64,000 bases of DNA from Paenibacillus humicus NBRC 102415 (GCF_004000905.1 NZ_BIMD01000008.1:62001-126000), one strand, 5' to 3'. Positions 34,900 through 44,111 are shown, counted from the stretch's first letter. Program-made: numbers and translations. Notes: generated by a model from the sequence alone, not told the origin.

Positions 34900-36333
34900 A
34901 TGACTCAGGACGACATCCGCCAGCTGGAGCGGGCGATCGACGAGATTACGGAAATCGCCGCAGGCTTCGGCCTGGACTTCTATCCGATGCGGTATGAAAT
35001 CTGCCCGGCAGACATCATCTATACGTTCGGCGCTTACGGCATGCCGACGCGCTTCAGCCATTGGAGCTTCGGCAAGACGTTCAACAAAATGAAGCTGCAG
35101 TACGATCTCGGCCTCAGCAAAATCTACGAGCTCGTCATCAATTCGAACCCCTGCTACGCCTTCCTGCTCGATGGCAACTCGCTCATCCAGAACAAGCTCA
35201 TCGTCGCCCATGTGCTCGCCCACTGCGACTTTTTCAAGAACAACGCCCGCTTCTCCGGCACCAACCGGGACATGGTCGAGAGCATGTCCGCGACGGCCGA
35301 GCGGGTCGGCCAGTACGAGATGCTCTACGGAACGGAGACCGTCGAGCGTTTTATCGACTCCGTGCTCGCGATTCAAGAGCATATCGATCCGACTCTTGTG
35401 AAGCCCCGCCAGCTCGACAAGTCGAAGCGAGACGAATACCTGCGCAGGGAAGCCGAGAACGCGGAGGAGCGGCCGCCTGGAGAGTACGACGACCTGTGGC
35501 GGCTGGAGGAGGTCTCGTTGGAAGAAGAGGCGGGACCGCCGGAGCCGCCGAAGTTCCCCCTTCGTCCCGAGAAGGACCTCGTCTGGTTCATTGAGGAGCA
35601 TTCGGCCCATCTCGCCGACTGGCAGCGGGACATCATGAGCATGCTGCGCGAGGAAATGCTCTATTTCTGGCCGCAGATGGAAACCAAGATCATGAACGAG
35701 GGCTGGGCTTCCTACTGGCATCAGCGGATTATCCGCGAGATGGACCTCGACAGCGAGGAGACGATCGAGTTCGCCAAGCTGAACGCCTCCGTCGTCGTGC
35801 CGGGCCGCGGCAGCCTGAACCCATATTACCTGGGGCTGAAAATATTCGAGGATATCGAGAAGCGCTGGGAGGACCCGACGGAGGAAGACCAGCGCCGCTT
35901 CGGCTACAAGCCCGGAAGGGGCAGGGAAAAAATATTCGAGGTCCGGGAGCTGGACTCCGACACCTCCTTCCTCCGCAATTACTTGACCAAAAAACTGGTC
36001 GACGATCTCGACCTGTACATTTTCGAGAAGAAGGGCCCCGAATGGAAAATCACCGACAAGGCGTGGAAAAACATCCGCGAGCAGCTCGTCTACTCCCGCG
36101 TCAACGGCGGATTTCCCGTCATCGAGGTGCATAACGGCGATTTCAACCGGGCAGGCGAGCTGTACCTGGTCCACCATTATGAAGGCGTGGAGCTGGACCT
36201 GAAGTATGTGGAACGCACGCTCCCCCATGTCGTCGCCCTCTGGGGCAAATCCGTGCATCTGGAGACAGTCGTCGAGGACAAGAAAATCGTCTTCAGCTGC
36301 GACGGGAAGAAGACGAGCCGGAAGTTTATTTGA
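34900..36333 (+). CDS. spoVR: SpoVR family protein
   Basis: A 477-residue cytoplasmic protein of the SpoVR/YcgB family. Diagnostic blocks are [66 protein letters not shown] and [14 protein letters not shown]. SpoVR is needed for proper spore cortex in Bacillus subtilis and is functionally linked to the YhbH/PrkA system in many bacteria; its biochemistry is not settled. The start at 34900 has GGAGGG about nine nt upstream. The reading frame is open back to 34777, but that part lacks a ribosome binding site. A GC-rich hairpin without T run follows at about 36370-36405. Confidence 0.93.
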   Translation: MTQDDIRQLERAIDEITEIAAGFGLDFYPMRYEICPADIIYTFGAYGMPTRFSHWSFGKTFNKMKLQYDLGLSKIYELVINSNPCYAFLLDGNSLIQNKLIVAHVLAHCDFFKNNARFSGTNRDMVESMSATAERVGQYEMLYGTETVERFIDSVLAIQEHIDPTLVKPRQLDKSKRDEYLRREAENAEERPPGEYDDLWRLEEVSLEEEAGPPEPPKFPLRPEKDLVWFIEEHSAHLADWQRDIMSMLREEMLYFWPQMETKIMNEGWASYWHQRIIREMDLDSEETIEFAKLNASVVVPGRGSLNPYYLGLKIFEDIEKRWEDPTEEDQRRFGYKPGRGREKIFEVRELDSDTSFLRNYLTKKLVDDLDLYIFEKKGPEWKITDKAWKNIREQLVYSRVNGGFPVIEVHNGDFNRAGELYLVHHYEGVELDLKYVERTLPHVVALWGKSVHLETVVEDKKIVFSCDGKKTSRKFI

Positions 36334-36445
36334 ACGTTAATTTGTTTTGATGAAACGGTATAGAAACCATGGAAACAGCCGGCTCCTATTGGGGCCGGCT
36401 GTTGCTGCGGCATCGCAAGGATGCCGTCTCTGATGGAATTGTACG

Positions 36446-36610
36446 TCACGGGCGGCGCTTCAAGTAGGAGAATGCAAGCAGCCAAAAGATGCATCCGAGC
36501 AGGATCTGGATTCCGCTCTCCTGAACATGCATGCCATTTCCGCTGAGCAGGATGCCGGTGAAGAAGCCCAACATCATGGCAATGAGAATTTCAAGCCCTT
36601 TAGACGCCAT
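36446..36610 (-). CDS. Two-span small membrane protein (54 residues)
   Basis: A short gene found by reading the minus strand. The ATG at 36610 is six nt after AGGTGG. The product starts MASKGLEILIAMMLGFFTG and ends ILLGCIFWLLAFSYLKRRP, giving two hydrophobic helices joined by a short polar loop. I do not recognise it. It is convergent with spoVR and divergent from azoR. Confidence 0.65.
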   Translation of the reverse strand: MASKGLEILIAMMLGFFTGILLSGNGMHVQESGIQILLGCIFWLLAFSYLKRRP

Positions 36611-36761
36611 ATAGAACCACCTTTTTAATGAAATGTGGATGCGAAGGTAGTATCTGTTTCCTTTATTTACCCATAGAGTAAGGTTTCCAACAAAGTCCTG
36701 GCATGTATCTAGAGCGGATGAGGAAACCTAAAAAGGCAGGATTTCACTTCCGTTTGTTTAG

Positions 36762-36790
36762 TTGCATTATTTTCGTTATCGATGTATACT
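36762..36790 (+). promoter_or_regulatory. azoR promoter
   Basis: -35 TTGCAT (36762-36767), 17-bp spacer, -10 TATACT (36785-36790), about 50 nt before the azoR start. Confidence 0.7.
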
Positions 36791-36839
36791 GTCACTATTG
36801 CAAATACATTTTAAAGACACAAGGAGAGACCTTTCCATC

Positions 36840-37463
36840 ATGGCATCCATTCTTTTTGTTAAAGCGAACGACCGTCCGGCTGATCAAGCGATCAGCGTCC
36901 AAATGTACAATACGTTCCTCGAATCCTATAAAGCCGCTCACCCGAACGACACGGTAACCGAGCTGGACCTGTACGAGGAAGTGCTTCCTTTCTACGGCAA
37001 CACGGCCATGACCGGCATGTTCAAGGCTGGACAAGGCATCGACACGACTCCTGAGGAGCAGGCAGCTGTCGAGCTCGTCACGAAATACGTCAACCAATTC
37101 CTCGAAGCCGACAAAGTCGTGATCACCGTTCCGCTCTGGAACTTCACCGCTCCGGCTCCGCTGATCAACTATGTCGCTTACCTGGCGCAAGCAGGCAAGA
37201 CGTTCCGCTACACGGCTGAAGGTCCTGTAGGCCTCGCAACCGGCAAAAAAGTCGCTCTGCTGAGCGCTCGCGGCGGCGTATACTCCACGGCCCCTATGGC
37301 AGACTTCGAATCGGCTCTCCGTCCTCTCAAAGGCGCATTCGGCCTGTTCGGCGTACAAGCCCAGGAAATCGTCATCGAAGGCCACAACCAATTCCGTGAC
37401 CGCGCTGCCGACATCGTCAGCGAAGGTCTGGATAAAGTCAAAGCCGAAGCCGCTGCTTTCTAA
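36840..37463 (+). CDS. azoR: FMN-dependent NADH:quinone oxidoreductase / azoreductase
   Basis: A 207-residue flavodoxin-fold enzyme of the AzoR family, which reduces quinones and azo compounds with NADH and FMN. Recognisable blocks are ILFVKANDRPADQAISVQMY (phosphate-binding loop region), VITVPLWNFTAPAPLINYV (FMN-binding PMWN-type loop with L for M) and LLSARGGVYST (isoalloxazine contact). The start at 36840 is about 11 nt after AAGGAGAG. A strong terminator follows, so it is a single-gene unit. Such enzymes counter quinone stress, which fits with catE at 28.4 kb having a MarR-type operator. Confidence 0.93.
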   Translation: MASILFVKANDRPADQAISVQMYNTFLESYKAAHPNDTVTELDLYEEVLPFYGNTAMTGMFKAGQGIDTTPEEQAAVELVTKYVNQFLEADKVVITVPLWNFTAPAPLINYVAYLAQAGKTFRYTAEGPVGLATGKKVALLSARGGVYSTAPMADFESALRPLKGAFGLFGVQAQEIVIEGHNQFRDRAADIVSEGLDKVKAEAAAF

Positions 37464-37479
37464 GAGCTCTTCATGACAA

Positions 37480-37513
37480 AAGCCCCTTTCCGGATAGCCG
37501 GGAAGGGGCTTTA
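37480..37513 (+). terminator. Terminator of azoR
   Basis: A 15-bp stem (37480-37494 with 37499-37513), ATAG loop, ending in TTT, 16 nt after the stop. Confidence 0.88.
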
Positions 37514-37685
37514 CGTTTGTTCAATCCTGTTGGCCAAAGCTCGACTATCGAGCCAACAGGAGAGGGAATGCCCTGCTCCGCTTGCTTGGTCTTTCCTGTC
37601 CATGCGAGATTGTCTCCTTGCCTGTATCATTGAATTTAACGGCCATAATGGACATGTAAATGGGTTCATGCATGAAAAGCGTCCG

Positions 37686-38426
37686 TCATTTATAAAAAAT
37701 GGACGGCTTGGTGCGCGAGTTGTTCATTTCCTTGTTCCCGCTGCCCGTCCTGTCTTCCCGGTCAGACAGGGATGAATGCTGGCGGAACAGAAGCGTCGTG
37801 CTCAGAACAAAGCTTCTCATCTTATGAATGTAGGAAAAAGCTTCCGATGAGGAAGCTGAATGTCTGAGCAGTATTTGATGGCAGAGAGTAATAACCGAGG
37901 ATAGCGGCACAAGCCATCCCGGTTGAACGCTGCTTATCCGCTTGGATGTCTCTGGACCCGCGCACAAGGAAGCATAGCGGAATCGAATGCTGTCATAGCT
38001 TTCCAGCAGATCCCATGCTGTGCTTAAAAGCTGCGTCAACAAGACGTTCGGGCACAGTTCTTTATGATTATTTTCGACCGTATAGATTTTATTTGATTTT
38101 AAGTGCTTATTCAACAGGTTCAGGAATTCCGTGATGGCTTGGTGAAAGATATCCATGGACTCCAAAAGAATGGCGTCAATTTCGCCGCTCTTGAAGGAGA
38201 AGGTATCCGAAATCATGGTTAGACGATCCCATACGAGCCTTTGCGACATTTTTCCGTATGTCAGCGTCTTCGCCATCGATTTCAGCGTCATTAAATCATC
38301 CTGATCCATCGTTTTGCTGGATGCTCGAATTCGAAACAACACCAGCTTGGACAACGACAGTTCTTCCCTGGCTATCCAGGTGACTATGGCAGACCATTCC
38401 GAACTTGTGGATGAATGAAGAGTCAT
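37686..38426 (-). CDS. Uncharacterised protein, third gene of a three-gene cluster
   Basis: A 246-residue, mainly helical, soluble protein that I do not recognise. It is Ser/Leu-rich, with blocks SLSKLVLFRIRASSKTMDQD and GEIDAILLESMDIFHQAITE. The C-terminal 25 residues are polar and look disordered. The ATG at 38426 has AAGGTGAGG upstream. It lies 14 nt after the LLLSSIALEEMGL-type gene. Base composition is less GC-rich than the flanking genes, in line with an accessory cluster. No terminator was seen at its end. Confidence 0.7.
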   Translation of the reverse strand: MTLHSSTSSEWSAIVTWIAREELSLSKLVLFRIRASSKTMDQDDLMTLKSMAKTLTYGKMSQRLVWDRLTMISDTFSFKSGEIDAILLESMDIFHQAITEFLNLLNKHLKSNKIYTVENNHKELCPNVLLTQLLSTAWDLLESYDSIRFRYASLCAGPETSKRISSVQPGWLVPLSSVITLCHQILLRHSASSSEAFSYIHKMRSFVLSTTLLFRQHSSLSDREDRTGSGNKEMNNSRTKPSIFYK

Positions 38427-38440
38427 ACACCTACCTCACC

Positions 38441-38776
38441 TTACTCTTCGTGAATCTCGTCGTGATACTCGTCCTGATATTCGTCTTGGAACGAGGATTT
38501 CTCGAGCTTGATCACATCCTCCAGCTTGAACTGCAGGAGCATCTGGTTTTTGATAATGATGCGCATCATGCGCTCCACGCTTTCATTGACTTCCATCAAA
38601 TCCTTCGAGCTGCTCTCTTCCGCATGAATGACCTTTTGCAGTTTTTCACCTTCGGCGTTGATGATGTTGGACAAGCCCATCTCTTCCAATGCGATCGAAG
38701 ACAAAAGAAGATTCAGTACATCATGTCGCTTGAGCTGAATATCAGGCCTGATATTCGGGACATTGGGCATGCTCAT
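38441..38776 (-). CDS. Small helical protein, possible spore-surface associated family
   Basis: A 111-residue protein beginning MSMPNVPNIRPDIQLKR, then VLNLLLSSIALEEMGLSNII and NAEGEKLQKVIHAE. I associate this pattern (SIALEELGLxxIINAEGEK) with small Bacillales proteins found near collagen-like spore-surface genes, but this is from memory and weak. The acidic C-terminus (QDEYQDEYHDEIHEE) is repetitive. Start 38776 has AGGAG eight nt upstream and lies inside the 3' end of the preceding gene (35-nt overlap), which implies translational coupling. Confidence 0.7.
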   Translation of the reverse strand: MSMPNVPNIRPDIQLKRHDVLNLLLSSIALEEMGLSNIINAEGEKLQKVIHAEESSSKDLMEVNESVERMMRIIIKNQMLLQFKLEDVIKLEKSSFQDEYQDEYHDEIHEE

Positions 38777-39251
38777 GAGGATCACTCCTATTTGGGCTAG
38801 TATCCATCCGCTTGTCATCGCACAACGAGACTTTAAATCGATCGCTTATCTCTTGCAGCTGCGTCCTTAAATCGAAATGAGCGCGGATGGTTTCTCTGCT
38901 CATCTTGATTCCCATTTGAAAGATGACTTCCGCCGCTGATTGCCGATCTGCAGCTGCATTCATGTAAACAAGCTCATCCAGCAGCCTTCCTATTTCCGGC
39001 TGAACAAGAAGCGTCAGCTGAGCAGAATGCTGTTCAACGTTTTCAGGCGGGGAAACAGCCGGTTCCTGGAGTGGATTTCGTTTAGACATCTTCAAAGAGG
39101 AGGAAGGCTTGAAAGTGCTTATTTGGCTCTGGATCTCCCGACTCTCCGCTTCAACCGCTTTGAGCAAATTCGGCATTAAAGAACCGTGGAATTTTGCCCT
39201 TAAGCGCTTCGCGTTGGCAAGAACCTGTTTTTGATCCATCGACAACGCCAT
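38742..39251 (-). CDS. Uncharacterised protein, first gene of the cluster
   Basis: A 169-residue soluble protein with an N-terminal helix (DQKQVLANAKRLRAKFHGSL), a polar linker (about 45-75) and a C-terminal helical part (IGRLLDELVYMNAAADRQSA, then EVIFQMGIKMSRETIRAHFD). Not recognised. The start is an ATG at 39251, or a GTG immediately before it (39254), with AGGAAG upstream. It overlaps the next gene by 35 nt. Confidence 0.65.
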   Translation of the reverse strand: MALSMDQKQVLANAKRLRAKFHGSLMPNLLKAVEAESREIQSQISTFKPSSSLKMSKRNPLQEPAVSPPENVEQHSAQLTLLVQPEIGRLLDELVYMNAAADRQSAAEVIFQMGIKMSRETIRAHFDLRTQLQEISDRFKVSLCDDKRMDTSPNRSDPHEHAQCPEYQA

Positions 39252-39254
39252 CAC

Positions 39255-39647
39255 TTCTTCCTGAATTGATCTCTATAGAAGATATGCCAAGCTATGCCAT
39301 TACATACAACTCTTTTTTATCGACATAAAGGGACAAACAAGAGCTTGCAACAACCCCGCTTACACCTCCTATCAGCTGCACATCCCAAGATACGAGTAAG
39401 GTTTGGACTTTATTCCAACTTTGCAAACCCGTGTTTCTCTCCAGCCGATGGCAAGAAAAAGCTGTCGAATAACAAAATCGAACGTACAAAGCCTTGCGTC
39501 TGCAAGCGGATTGGCCGCTTGTCGGAATTGGCGCATGAAGGATGACCCTCATTCCTTGCCCGCCGGCAGAATCCTCGTTCAGCCATGAATTCAGAAGAAG
39601 ATGGATTTGAGAGAAGCAGCTGCGAGGATGATTGCTCTCCAGGCCGC
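39255..39647. other. Intergenic stretch without recognised gene
   Basis: 393 bp of moderate GC between the three-gene cluster and the phosphotransferase gene. Reading frames on both strands here lack ribosome binding sites and protein-like composition. It should contain the promoter of the three-gene cluster. Confidence 0.6.
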
Positions 39648-40448
39648 TCACTCATTTTTTAAAATCTCTCTTAAACAATGAACAATCTCGTTCCGCTCTA
39701 GGTTCTGGACTTCGCCGATTCGAGCCGCCAGCGCGGGAGCCATCCACTCATCGACAGCCTTCCATCCCATGCCGGACAACAGCATGTATTCTTTCCTATA
39801 CTCATCATGAAACAGCTTCCGCAGCACTCTTTCCAGCAGCCAGTCCGGAGTATCTCGCGGGACGGCATGCGAACGCAGCATCATGGAGGTTCTGGCGACA
39901 TCCGCCGCTTCATTCCCCACCATTGCATTTATCCAATCAATAACAACCGGCCCATTCGGAGAAAGAATAATGTTGCCAGGATGAAAATCGTAATGGCATA
40001 ATTTCTTGCCCTCGGGCAGGCTTTTCACCTTTGAGAGCACGGCTTGTTTTTCCGCTTCATTCAGAACCGCTGCCGATTGAATTTGATGAGACAGCTCCCT
40101 TTTAAGGCTGGGGTCAAATGGAACCTCGGCTTGGTGAATGTCGAACTGAAGCTGCGCCATCATTCTGGCATAGTGGACAACGCTTGATTCCGTCCTCTCA
40201 ATCCGACTCAGCATCGTAGGACCGTCTATCCGTTCATAAATCAAACAGGTCTTGCCTTCAATCTCGACTAATCCACCGAAAGCCGGCGTTTTCAGACCTA
40301 GGGATTGAACGGCTTCCGCATTCCGCGCTTCTTTTTTAGCCTCATGCTCGGAATGCTCGCGTTGATGAAGGATTTTGACGACTTCCGTGCGCCCCCAGCG
40401 ATAAACATCGGCCGTGTTTCCTCTTCCAAGCAGCTCTCCGATTTTCAT
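39648..40448 (-). CDS. Aminoglycoside phosphotransferase (APH)-family kinase
   Basis: A 266-residue protein-kinase-like enzyme. It begins MKIGELLGRGNTADVYRWG (nucleotide loop) and has VVKIL (lysine), the catalytic segment KLCHYDFHPGNIIL (Brenner HxD...N motif) and the metal-binding segment PVVIDWINAMVGNEAADVAR. Such proteins phosphorylate small molecules (aminoglycosides, choline, sugars); the substrate cannot be read. It starts 2 nt after the stop of the P-loop protein, sharing its AAGGAGG region, so the two are coupled. Resistance function should not be assumed. Confidence 0.85.
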   Translation of the reverse strand: MKIGELLGRGNTADVYRWGRTEVVKILHQREHSEHEAKKEARNAEAVQSLGLKTPAFGGLVEIEGKTCLIYERIDGPTMLSRIERTESSVVHYARMMAQLQFDIHQAEVPFDPSLKRELSHQIQSAAVLNEAEKQAVLSKVKSLPEGKKLCHYDFHPGNIILSPNGPVVIDWINAMVGNEAADVARTSMMLRSHAVPRDTPDWLLERVLRKLFHDEYRKEYMLLSGMGWKAVDEWMAPALAARIGEVQNLERNEIVHCLREILKNE

Positions 40449-40450
40449 CT

Positions 40451-40945
40451 CTATATTCCTCCTTTCAATAAGCAGCTGTTAATCGTCCTTGTATCGAATC
40501 GATGCTCTTCTGCCGAACGGAGAAGATTTTGTTTTGATTGCTCAAGATTCCGTTTTGTCGGCTTCTGTTTAAGACGAAACGGGGTCGAATTGCGTGCCAG
40601 CCTCTCCTCCAGGTCGGCTTCGAGCTCCACAAAGTAAACCTCCGCACCCTTCGACTCGAAAATCCCGCAGATTTCGTTCACGAACTTCCAATCCTCCTGC
40701 AGATCGAACCCCCACACATACGTGAAAATGAGCCCATACTGATCGCTGCCGGAGAACGATTCAAAGATTTCGCGCCGCAGCAAATCTGAAATCCTCCAGG
40801 TTTCGAAACCGAAACCGAAGAAAGGATGCAGAATCTCGATGGACATATGATTGTGAAACAGCTTCAATTCGGTTATCTTCGCCAGCTCATGCCCGATGGT
40901 CATTTTCCCGACGGCCTGCGGGCCGAATATGAGAATGAACTTCAT
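40451..40945 (-). CDS. P-loop nucleotide kinase-like protein, possibly shortened
   Basis: A 164-residue AAA-type or shikimate-kinase-like protein. The Walker A is FGPQAVGKMTIGHELAK; LFHNHMSIEIL, GLIFTYVWGFD and VYFVELEADLEERLARN are further family blocks. The ending EEHRFDT followed by unrelated residues is odd: relatives I remember continue for another 20-30 residues, and an overlapping frame reads DSIQGRLTAAY at this point, also stopping quickly. A C-terminal frameshift or natural shortening is possible. Confidence 0.75.
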   Translation of the reverse strand: MKFILIFGPQAVGKMTIGHELAKITELKLFHNHMSIEILHPFFGFGFETWRISDLLRREIFESFSGSDQYGLIFTYVWGFDLQEDWKFVNEICGIFESKGAEVYFVELEADLEERLARNSTPFRLKQKPTKRNLEQSKQNLLRSAEEHRFDTRTINSCLLKGGI

Positions 40946-40960
40946 GATGTTTCCTCCCTC

Positions 40961-41401
40961 TCAGGATTTGTTGTACAGGATACGGATTCCTCTATATCGA
41001 TCTTTTCTTTTCAAAGCATCGCTCGCATCGCCGGTTACGGCAACGGAACTGTGGCCTGTCCATTCCGCTTGGAACGCTTTCGTTGAAATAAACACATTCC
41101 CCGAACGATTTGATTCTAATCCTTGCTTAAGGATCGACAGCTGATAGCTGTACCCCGTTGTCGCTCCGCAATCCCGTTGGAATACGACCAGCTCCAAGCT
41201 GCCATTCGGCTGGAAAGCTCGATGGACAATTTCATTCGAGCACATACCGGACATCAGACTTCCCCCTAGATAGTAAAGCCAGTAAACGGCAATGCCAACT
41301 AGGACTGCGAAACTAAAGAAACCGATCCCTGCAGCTCGCTTGATGGTTCGTCTTCGTTGAAGCCGGACTTCCTGATCGGAAGGCCAATCGGAAAGGTTCA
41401 T
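40961..41401 (-). CDS. Single-span membrane protein, DUF5412-like
   Basis: A 146-residue protein with one N-terminal membrane segment (GIGFFSFAVLVGIAVYWLYY) and an extracytoplasmic domain containing LELVVFQRDCGATTGYSYQL, the pattern of DUF5412 proteins (RDCGATTG). Function unknown. The ATG at 41401 has AGGA eight nt upstream; a GTG at 41428 would add nine residues. It is the first of three minus-strand genes with the two kinase-like genes downstream. Confidence 0.75.
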   Translation of the reverse strand: MNLSDWPSDQEVRLQRRRTIKRAAGIGFFSFAVLVGIAVYWLYYLGGSLMSGMCSNEIVHRAFQPNGSLELVVFQRDCGATTGYSYQLSILKQGLESNRSGNVFISTKAFQAEWTGHSSVAVTGDASDALKRKDRYRGIRILYNKS

Positions 41402-41711
41402 CCGTGATTTCCTATCCAAGCTTTTCACTTTCCTTCCCGATCACATCTCTGGCTCGCGGACTAGGCAGTCGCGTCTCCGGCTGGCAGGCTGAGAAGATCC
41501 ATTTCGGCTGTCGCTCCTATCGAGCGGATGGACCGATCCCTCCTCTTCGTTTCCATCCCAACTATACCATTCCCGTAAAATAACGGTAATGACTTCATAA
41601 GGCTTCTTCTCCACATCTCTCCATTTTTCTGCCCTTTTGCATGGATTCCGGGACTTTGCATGCATGTCCATATTCCCTTTCCTTACGTTCGCAAGACGAC
41701 CGATTTTCCTA

Positions 41712-41741
41712 TTGACAGCGATGCCAAACATTTCTTATGAT
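41712..41741 (+). promoter_or_regulatory. CGTase promoter
   Basis: Perfect -35 TTGACA (41712-41717), 18-bp spacer, -10 TATGAT (41736-41741), about 190 nt before the ATG. Confidence 0.75.
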
Positions 41742-41796
41742 GACTGGGCCAACCTTAATTTGAGGGCTATGCTTTTTAAACCAGATGGTTTAAGAC

Positions 41797-41833
41797 AACC
41801 CCGGTTACTCCGTCAGCGGAGAAAACCGGGGTT
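41797..41833 (+). terminator. Terminator-like hairpin in the CGTase leader
   Basis: AACCCCGGTT (41797-41806) pairs with AACCGGGGTT (41824-41833), with an inner CTCCG-TCAG-CGGAG stem. Only a short T-rich tail follows (TTTATTTCT). It lies between the promoter and the gene, so it may attenuate transcription or protect the 5' end. Confidence 0.55.
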
Positions 41834-41891
41834 TATTTCTGTCGAGAGGAGGCTTCCGTTCCGAAATCGCAAAGGCACTTAAAACCGTATG

Positions 41892-41905
41892 TGTAAGCGC
41901 TTCAT
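41892..41905 (+). promoter_or_regulatory. cre-like catabolite control site before CGTase
   Basis: TGTAAGCGCTTCAT matches the left arm and centre (TGWAAnCGnT) of the CcpA consensus but not the right arm. It lies about 30 nt before the start codon, a road-block position. Confidence 0.4.
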
Positions 41906-41933
41906 ATCACTCGCTTGAAAGGCGGTTATTTTG

Positions 41934-44093
41934 ATGAACCTGACGTTGAAACGAATTCTTGCCGGAGCGGCCATTGCCACGATGCTTGCCGGAGCCCAGC
42001 TCACTCCTGCGGCGCCGATGGGCCTCGCTTCCGCCGCTCCGGACACCGCGGTCGGCAACAAGCAGAATTACAGCACGGACGTCATCTACCAGCTCTTCAC
42101 CGACCGATTCTCCGACGGCAATGCCGCCAACAATCCGACGGGAGCGGCCTTCAGCTCCGGCTGCACCAACAAGCGCGTTTATTGCGGAGGGGACTGGCAA
42201 GGCATCGTCAACAAAATCAACGACAACTACTTTACCGGCATGGGCGTTACGGCCCTCTGGATTTCCCAGCCTGTAGAGAACATCTACTCCGTCATCAACT
42301 ATTCCGGCGTGACCAATACGGCCTATCACGGCTACTGGGCCCGCGACTTCAAGAAAACGAATCCTGCCTTCGGCAGCTTCACGGACTTCCAGAACCTGAT
42401 CAATGCGGCTCATGCGAAAGGCATCAAAGTCATCATCGACTTCGCGCCGAACCACACCTCTCCAGCCATGGAGACGGATACTTCCTTTGCCGAGAACGGC
42501 AAGCTCTACAACAACGGCACGCTGCTCGGCGGATATACCAATGATACGAACGGCCTCTTCCACCATAACGGCGGCTCGGACTTCTCCACGCTCGAGAACG
42601 GCATCTACAAAAATCTCTACGACCTGGCGGATCTCGAGCAGAACAACAGCACGATCGATACCTATTTCAAAGACGCGATCAAAGTCTGGCTCGATCTCGG
42701 CATCGACGGCATCCGCGTCGACGCGGCCAAGCATATGTCCATGGGCTGGCAAAAGAACTGGGTCGCCTCCATCTACGGCTACAAGCCGGTCTTCGTCTTC
42801 GGAGAATGGTTCATGGGATCTGCGGCCGCAGAGGCGGACAACACCAAGTTCGCCAACGAATCCGGAATGAGCCTGCTCGACTTCCGCTTCAACCAAGAAG
42901 TCCGCAGCGTCTTCCGCGACGGCACGGACACGATGTACGGCCTGGACGCCATGGTCGCAGCGACAGGCTCCGACTATGCGCAAGTATCCGATCAGGTTAC
43001 GTTCATCGACAACCATGACATGGAACGCTTCAAAACCGGTTCCTTGAGCAACCGCCGTCTCGAGCAGGCGCTTGCGTTCACGCTGACCTCGCGCGGCGTC
43101 CCGGCGATCTACTACGGCACCGAGCAATACATGACTGGCGGCACGGATCCCGACAACCGCGCGATGATGCCGTCGTTCTCCACGACGACGACCGCTTACA
43201 AGGTCAGCGGCCTGCTGGGACCTCTGCGCAAATCCAATCCGGCCATCGCCTACGGCACGACCCAGCAGCGCTGGATCAACAACGACGTCTATATCTATGA
43301 GCGCAAATTCGGCAACAATGTCGCGGTCGTAGCCGTCAACCGCAACCTGTCCACGGCTGCATCCATCAGCGGCTTGGTCACCTCCCTCCCGGCGGGAACC
43401 TACAATGACGTTCTCGGCGGACTGCTTGGAGGCAACAGCATTACGGCGGCATCCGGCGGAGCTGTCGGCACGTTCACCCTGGCTGCAGGCGGCACGGCCG
43501 TATGGCAATACACGGCTGCGGCGACAGCTCCGGTCGTCGGCCATGCAGGTCCGGTCATGGGCAAGCCCGGCAACACGGTCACGATCGACGGCCGCGGCTT
43601 CGGCTCCTCCAAGGGCACCGTATACTTCGGCAGCACAGCCGTAACAGGCACGGGCATCGTCTCCTGGGAAGATACCCAGATCAAGGTCACGGTTCCTTCC
43701 GTCGCCGCCGGCAGCTACGGCATCAAGATCCGCACCTCCGGCGCGGTCGACAGCAATGTGTACAACGGCTTCAACATTCTGACCGGCAACCAGGTTTCGG
43801 TGCGCTTCGTGGTTCAGAATGCAACGACGGCCCTGGGCGAGAACGTCTATCTCTCCGGCGGCGTATCCGAGCTCGGCAACTGGGCTCCAGCTGCCGCCAT
43901 CGGACCGATCTTCAACAAGATCCTGTACGCTTACCCGACTTGGTATTACGATGTCAGCGTGCCGGCAGGCACCGCTCTCCAGTTCAAGTTCTTCAAGAAG
44001 AACGGAACGGCGGTCACTTGGGAAGGCGGCTCCAATCATACCTTCACGACTCCCGCTACCGGGACGGCGACGGTTGTTGTGAACTGGCAGTAA
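41934..44093 (+). CDS. cgt: Cyclodextrin glucanotransferase, secreted
   Basis: A 719-residue GH13 enzyme that forms cyclodextrins from starch outside the cell. The signal peptide ends near ASA-APDT. Domain A/B contains the nucleophile D263 ([12 protein letters not shown]), acid/base E291 (FVFGEWF) and D362 ([12 protein letters not shown]). The aromatic Y229 in [13 protein letters not shown] is the central tyrosine that separates CGTases from alpha-amylases. Domain D is IPT/TIG ([20 protein letters not shown]) and domain E is a CBM20 starch-binding module ([20 protein letters not shown]). ATG 41934 has AAAGGCGG eight nt upstream; a TTG precedes it at 41931. Usual Asn-His after ADL is Glu-Gln here. 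Confidence 0.95.
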   Translation: MNLTLKRILAGAAIATMLAGAQLTPAAPMGLASAAPDTAVGNKQNYSTDVIYQLFTDRFSDGNAANNPTGAAFSSGCTNKRVYCGGDWQGIVNKINDNYFTGMGVTALWISQPVENIYSVINYSGVTNTAYHGYWARDFKKTNPAFGSFTDFQNLINAAHAKGIKVIIDFAPNHTSPAMETDTSFAENGKLYNNGTLLGGYTNDTNGLFHHNGGSDFSTLENGIYKNLYDLADLEQNNSTIDTYFKDAIKVWLDLGIDGIRVDAAKHMSMGWQKNWVASIYGYKPVFVFGEWFMGSAAAEADNTKFANESGMSLLDFRFNQEVRSVFRDGTDTMYGLDAMVAATGSDYAQVSDQVTFIDNHDMERFKTGSLSNRRLEQALAFTLTSRGVPAIYYGTEQYMTGGTDPDNRAMMPSFSTTTTAYKVSGLLGPLRKSNPAIAYGTTQQRWINNDVYIYERKFGNNVAVVAVNRNLSTAASISGLVTSLPAGTYNDVLGGLLGGNSITAASGGAVGTFTLAAGGTAVWQYTAAATAPVVGHAGPVMGKPGNTVTIDGRGFGSSKGTVYFGSTAVTGTGIVSWEDTQIKVTVPSVAAGSYGIKIRTSGAVDSNVYNGFNILTGNQVSVRFVVQNATTALGENVYLSGGVSELGNWAPAAAIGPIFNKILYAYPTWYYDVSVPAGTALQFKFFKKNGTAVTWEGGSNHTFTTPATGTATVVVNWQ

Positions 44094-44111
44094 CTTTTCG
44101 GAAGACGAAAA

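Larger units (their letters stand above)
41402..41933. other. Regulatory region upstream of the CGTase gene
   Basis: Holds a plus-strand promoter (41712-41741), a small stem, a terminator-like hairpin (41797-41833), and a cre-like site (41892-41905). The DUF5412-like gene starts on the other side. A minus-strand frame here (41441-41731) lacks family features and a proper ribosome binding site. Confidence 0.6.

Noticed and set aside
37686-39254. Toxin-antitoxin or restriction-type system in the uncharacterised trio
   Set aside because: No nuclease, methyltransferase or toxin motifs are visible in any of the three products.
39292-39655. Reading frames on both strands in the gap before the phosphotransferase gene
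   Set aside because: Composition is not protein-like, there is no ribosome binding site, and the frames overlap each other in conflicting directions.
39648-40448. Aminoglycoside resistance gene
   Set aside because: The fold is of the APH/choline-kinase type, but nothing in the sequence specifies an aminoglycoside substrate; annotated only as a family kinase.
41441-41731. 97-codon minus-strand reading frame upstream of the CGTase gene
   Set aside because: No ribosome binding site, no recognisable domain, very polar mixed composition, and it overlaps the region where the CGTase promoter lies.
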